A stretch of 7,470 bases of DNA from the NCBI GenBank assembly GCA_944389985.1, contig CALXON010000198.1, forward strand, positions 1-7,470. Direction: 5' to 3'. The translations under genes were made by a program, and so were the position numbers. The DNA is from an uncultured Spirochaetaceae bacterium. GTDB taxonomy: Bacteria; Spirochaetota; Spirochaetia; Sphaerochaetales; Sphaerochaetaceae. The notes under the pieces were generated by a model. It did no database searches. It was not told the origin of the DNA and saw only the letters and a program-made list of their open reading frames with translations. Numbering within the stretch: position 1 is the stretch's first letter; each line of letters begins with the position of its first letter. Shown here piece by piece: positions 6,049-7,470 of the stretch.

Positions 6049-7050
6049 ATGAAAAGAATTCTCATCGCACTGTCATTAACCGTACTGCTTTCCGCACCTG
6101 TGTTCTGTCAGGCTGCAGCGGAGGAGGATGTACTCACGGTCTACGCCTATGACTCGTTCTCAGGAGACTGGGGACCTGCAGGCGACCTCATACCGCTCTT
6201 TGAGGAGAAGACGGGAATAAAGGTCAACCTTGTCGGAGCGGGAGACGCGGTGGAGATGCTCAGCCGCATCGAGCTTGAGGGAAAGAACACCGAAGCGGAT
6301 GTCGTGATAGGCATTACCGATGACTTCGCATACAGGGCATATGATTACCTTGAGCCCTATGAATCCCCTGTCCTCGAGGATATTCCGGACAAGCTTGAGT
6401 TCGATCCACAGCACAGGCTCATTCCGTTCGATTATGGTGACTTCGCGTTCGTATGGGACTCGGAATCAGGAATAAGGAAGCCGGAATCACTCATGGATCT
6501 CACATCTCCAGAGTATGAGGGAAAGATCATCCTCATCGATCCCAGAACCTCATCGGTGGGACTTGGACTTCTTCTCTGGACATACAACCTCTACGGTGAT
6601 GACTTCCTCACATGGTGGAAGGCAATGAAGGACAACGCGCTCACGATCGCGGACGGCTGGTCATCGGCTTACGGACTCTTCACGGAAGGAGAGGCTCCGG
6701 TAGTCCTTTCCTACACCACAAGCCCTGTGTACCATGTGATGAATGACAACACGACAAGGTATCAGGCACTGGTGTTCCCTGAGGGACACGAGGCGACAAT
6801 AGAAGGTATCGGCATAGTAAAAGGTACTGACAGGAGGGAGGAAGCGGAGATCTTCATCGATTTCATACTCACCGAGGGTCAGAGAGCCATAGCCATAGCG
6901 AACTCGATGTATCCCGCGAACAGCACCACAGAGCTTCCGGATGCTTTTGACTATGCTCCGGAACCTGATATCATGTTCACATCATCAGGCATCACTGAGG
7001 ATCTCAGGGACAAGATAACGGCACTATGGGCAGAAGAGATGGCAAGATAG
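6049..7050 (+). CDS. thiB: Thiamine-type ABC transporter substrate-binding protein ThiB/TbpA
   Basis: The 333-residue periplasmic protein strongly resembles E. coli TbpA (327), which captures thiamine and its phosphates for the ThiPQ importer. The start at 6049 gives a clean Sec signal (MKR, hydrophobic 4-19, cleavage likely after CQA). The frame is open back to 5983, but that region is the riboswitch-like leader. Conserved blocks are VYAYDSFSGDWGPAG (31-45), IPFDYGDFAFVWD (125-137), DPRTSSVGLGLLLW (164-177), GWSSAYGLF (203-211) and SYTTSPVYH (221-229). By alignment, E. coli ligand-site residues Y27, D59, S161, W197 and Y221 correspond to Y34, D66, S168, W204 and Y228 here. E. coli W280 is replaced by S286 (NSMYP for NWMYP). 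Cys20 lacks a good lipobox. The ligand is probably thiamine or a relative. Confidence 0.92.
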   Translation: MKRILIALSLTVLLSAPVFCQAAAEEDVLTVYAYDSFSGDWGPAGDLIPLFEEKTGIKVNLVGAGDAVEMLSRIELEGKNTEADVVIGITDDFAYRAYDYLEPYESPVLEDIPDKLEFDPQHRLIPFDYGDFAFVWDSESGIRKPESLMDLTSPEYEGKIILIDPRTSSVGLGLLLWTYNLYGDDFLTWWKAMKDNALTIADGWSSAYGLFTEGEAPVVLSYTTSPVYHVMNDNTTRYQALVFPEGHEATIEGIGIVKGTDRREEAEIFIDFILTEGQRAIAIANSMYPANSTTELPDAFDYAPEPDIMFTSSGITEDLRDKITALWAEEMAR

Positions 7051-7470
7051 GAAAGGAAGGACTATGGAACTACAGGGCAAGGACCATCCCTGCCCTGCTT
7101 CTCGTTCTGATCCTCTTCCTGATTCCGATGGCTCTCGTTTTCTCGAGCGCCATATCCGGAGGCACACTTGAAGAAGCCCTCCTTGACCGTTCCACATACA
7201 GGATACTCGCATTCACGGTTGAGGAATCACTGCTTTCCGCACTGATCTCGGTGCTTGTTTCCCTGCCGTTCGCCGCATTCTTCTCATCATTCCGCTTTCC
7301 GGGACGACGGATGATCCTCGCGCTGTCGGCACTCTCATTCACTATGCCGACAATACTCACGGTCCTCGGATTCGTCATCTGGTATGGCAACAACGGATAC
7401 CTGAACAACCTCATCGCATCGGTCGCAGGACTTGACTACACCCCGCTGAGGATACTCTACTCCTTTCCCG
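7026..7470 (+). CDS. thiP: Thiamine-type ABC transporter permease ThiP, 5' part (cut by window end)
   Basis: The open frame runs off the window after 148 codons. A basic N-terminus precedes a membrane helix at about 20-41 (TIPALLLVLILFLIPMALVF). A second helix follows at about 68-86 (LLSALISVLVSLPFAAFF), then FRFPGRR (89-95), which matches the RRRFPGR loop of E. coli ThiP. A third helix at about 97-120 and WYGNNGYLNNLI (119-130) correspond to the next ThiP segment. The only in-frame ATG before the first helix is at 7026, which overlaps thiB by 25 bases and lacks a clear ribosome site; a stop at 6996-6998 closes the frame upstream. An out-of-frame ATG at 7064 has a much better site, so the true start is open. 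It should form the channel of the importer; a thiQ ATPase gene is expected beyond the window. Confidence 0.85.
   Translation, partial: MGRRDGKIGKEGLWNYRARTIPALLLVLILFLIPMALVFSSAISGGTLEEALLDRSTYRILAFTVEESLLSALISVLVSLPFAAFFSSFRFPGRRMILALSALSFTMPTILTVLGFVIWYGNNGYLNNLIASVAGLDYTPLRILYSFP
7052..7060 (+). promoter_or_regulatory. Strong ribosome-binding-like site in front of an out-of-frame ATG
   Basis: AAAGGAAGG lies just after the thiB stop and 3-6 bases before the ATG at 7064. That ATG is one frame off thiP, and its own frame has no recognisable product. The site therefore either serves thiP after a one-base discrepancy or is coincidental. Confidence 0.4.

Noticed and set aside
6099..6110. Lipoprotein signal at Cys20 of ThiB
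   Set aside because: The residues before the cysteine are PVF, a poor lipobox even by relaxed spirochaetal rules. A normal signal-peptidase site after CQA fits better.
7070..7414. Minus-strand open frame of 114 codons at the right end
   Set aside because: It is the shadow of thiP, whose forward frame gives membrane helices and the FRFPGRR motif. The thiP frame has no stop before the window end.

Overview
The window (7,470 bases, roughly half G+C by eye, genes tightly packed) looks like chromosome of a spirochaete, perhaps of the Sphaerochaeta/Treponema group. This is an impression from the protein style and the gene set and could not be checked. No mobile element, CRISPR array, tRNA or rRNA was seen.

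Layout. A full-length but degenerate PurD-family gene (12-1274, +) converges on a four-gene leftward cluster: grpE (5841-5230), dnaK (5134-3203), dnaJ (3132-2017) and rlmB (2017-1271). GrpE, DnaK and DnaJ are the complete Hsp70 cycle. The rRNA methyltransferase RlmB is joined to dnaJ by a one-base stop/start overlap. To the right, a divergent unit begins a thiamine-type ABC importer: thiB (6049-7050) and the 5' part of thiP (7026-7470, cut by the window edge).

Control regions hold most of the unusual signal. grpE and dnaK each have a sigma70-like promoter, and the two 29-base elements match at 22 positions in the same register. No CIRCE or sigma32-type heat-shock site was seen. The grpE ribosome binding site can fold into a hairpin rich in U-G pairs, which could act as a thermometer. 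dnaK has a small leader hairpin. An 11-bp terminator-like hairpin lies between dnaK and dnaJ.

Upstream of thiB, on the other strand, lies a promoter, then a TPP-riboswitch-like leader, then a hairpin that hides the thiB ribosome binding site. The half of the leader that reads the thiamine pyrimidine is textbook. The half that reads pyrophosphate does not fit the consensus and folds as one plain stem. The thiB product also lacks one of the aromatic ligand-site residues of E. coli TbpA. Together these make the thiB leader and binding protein the best candidate in the window for something undescribed. The second is the PurD-like protein, which has lost ATP-loop and metal-site residues while keeping an intact reading frame.
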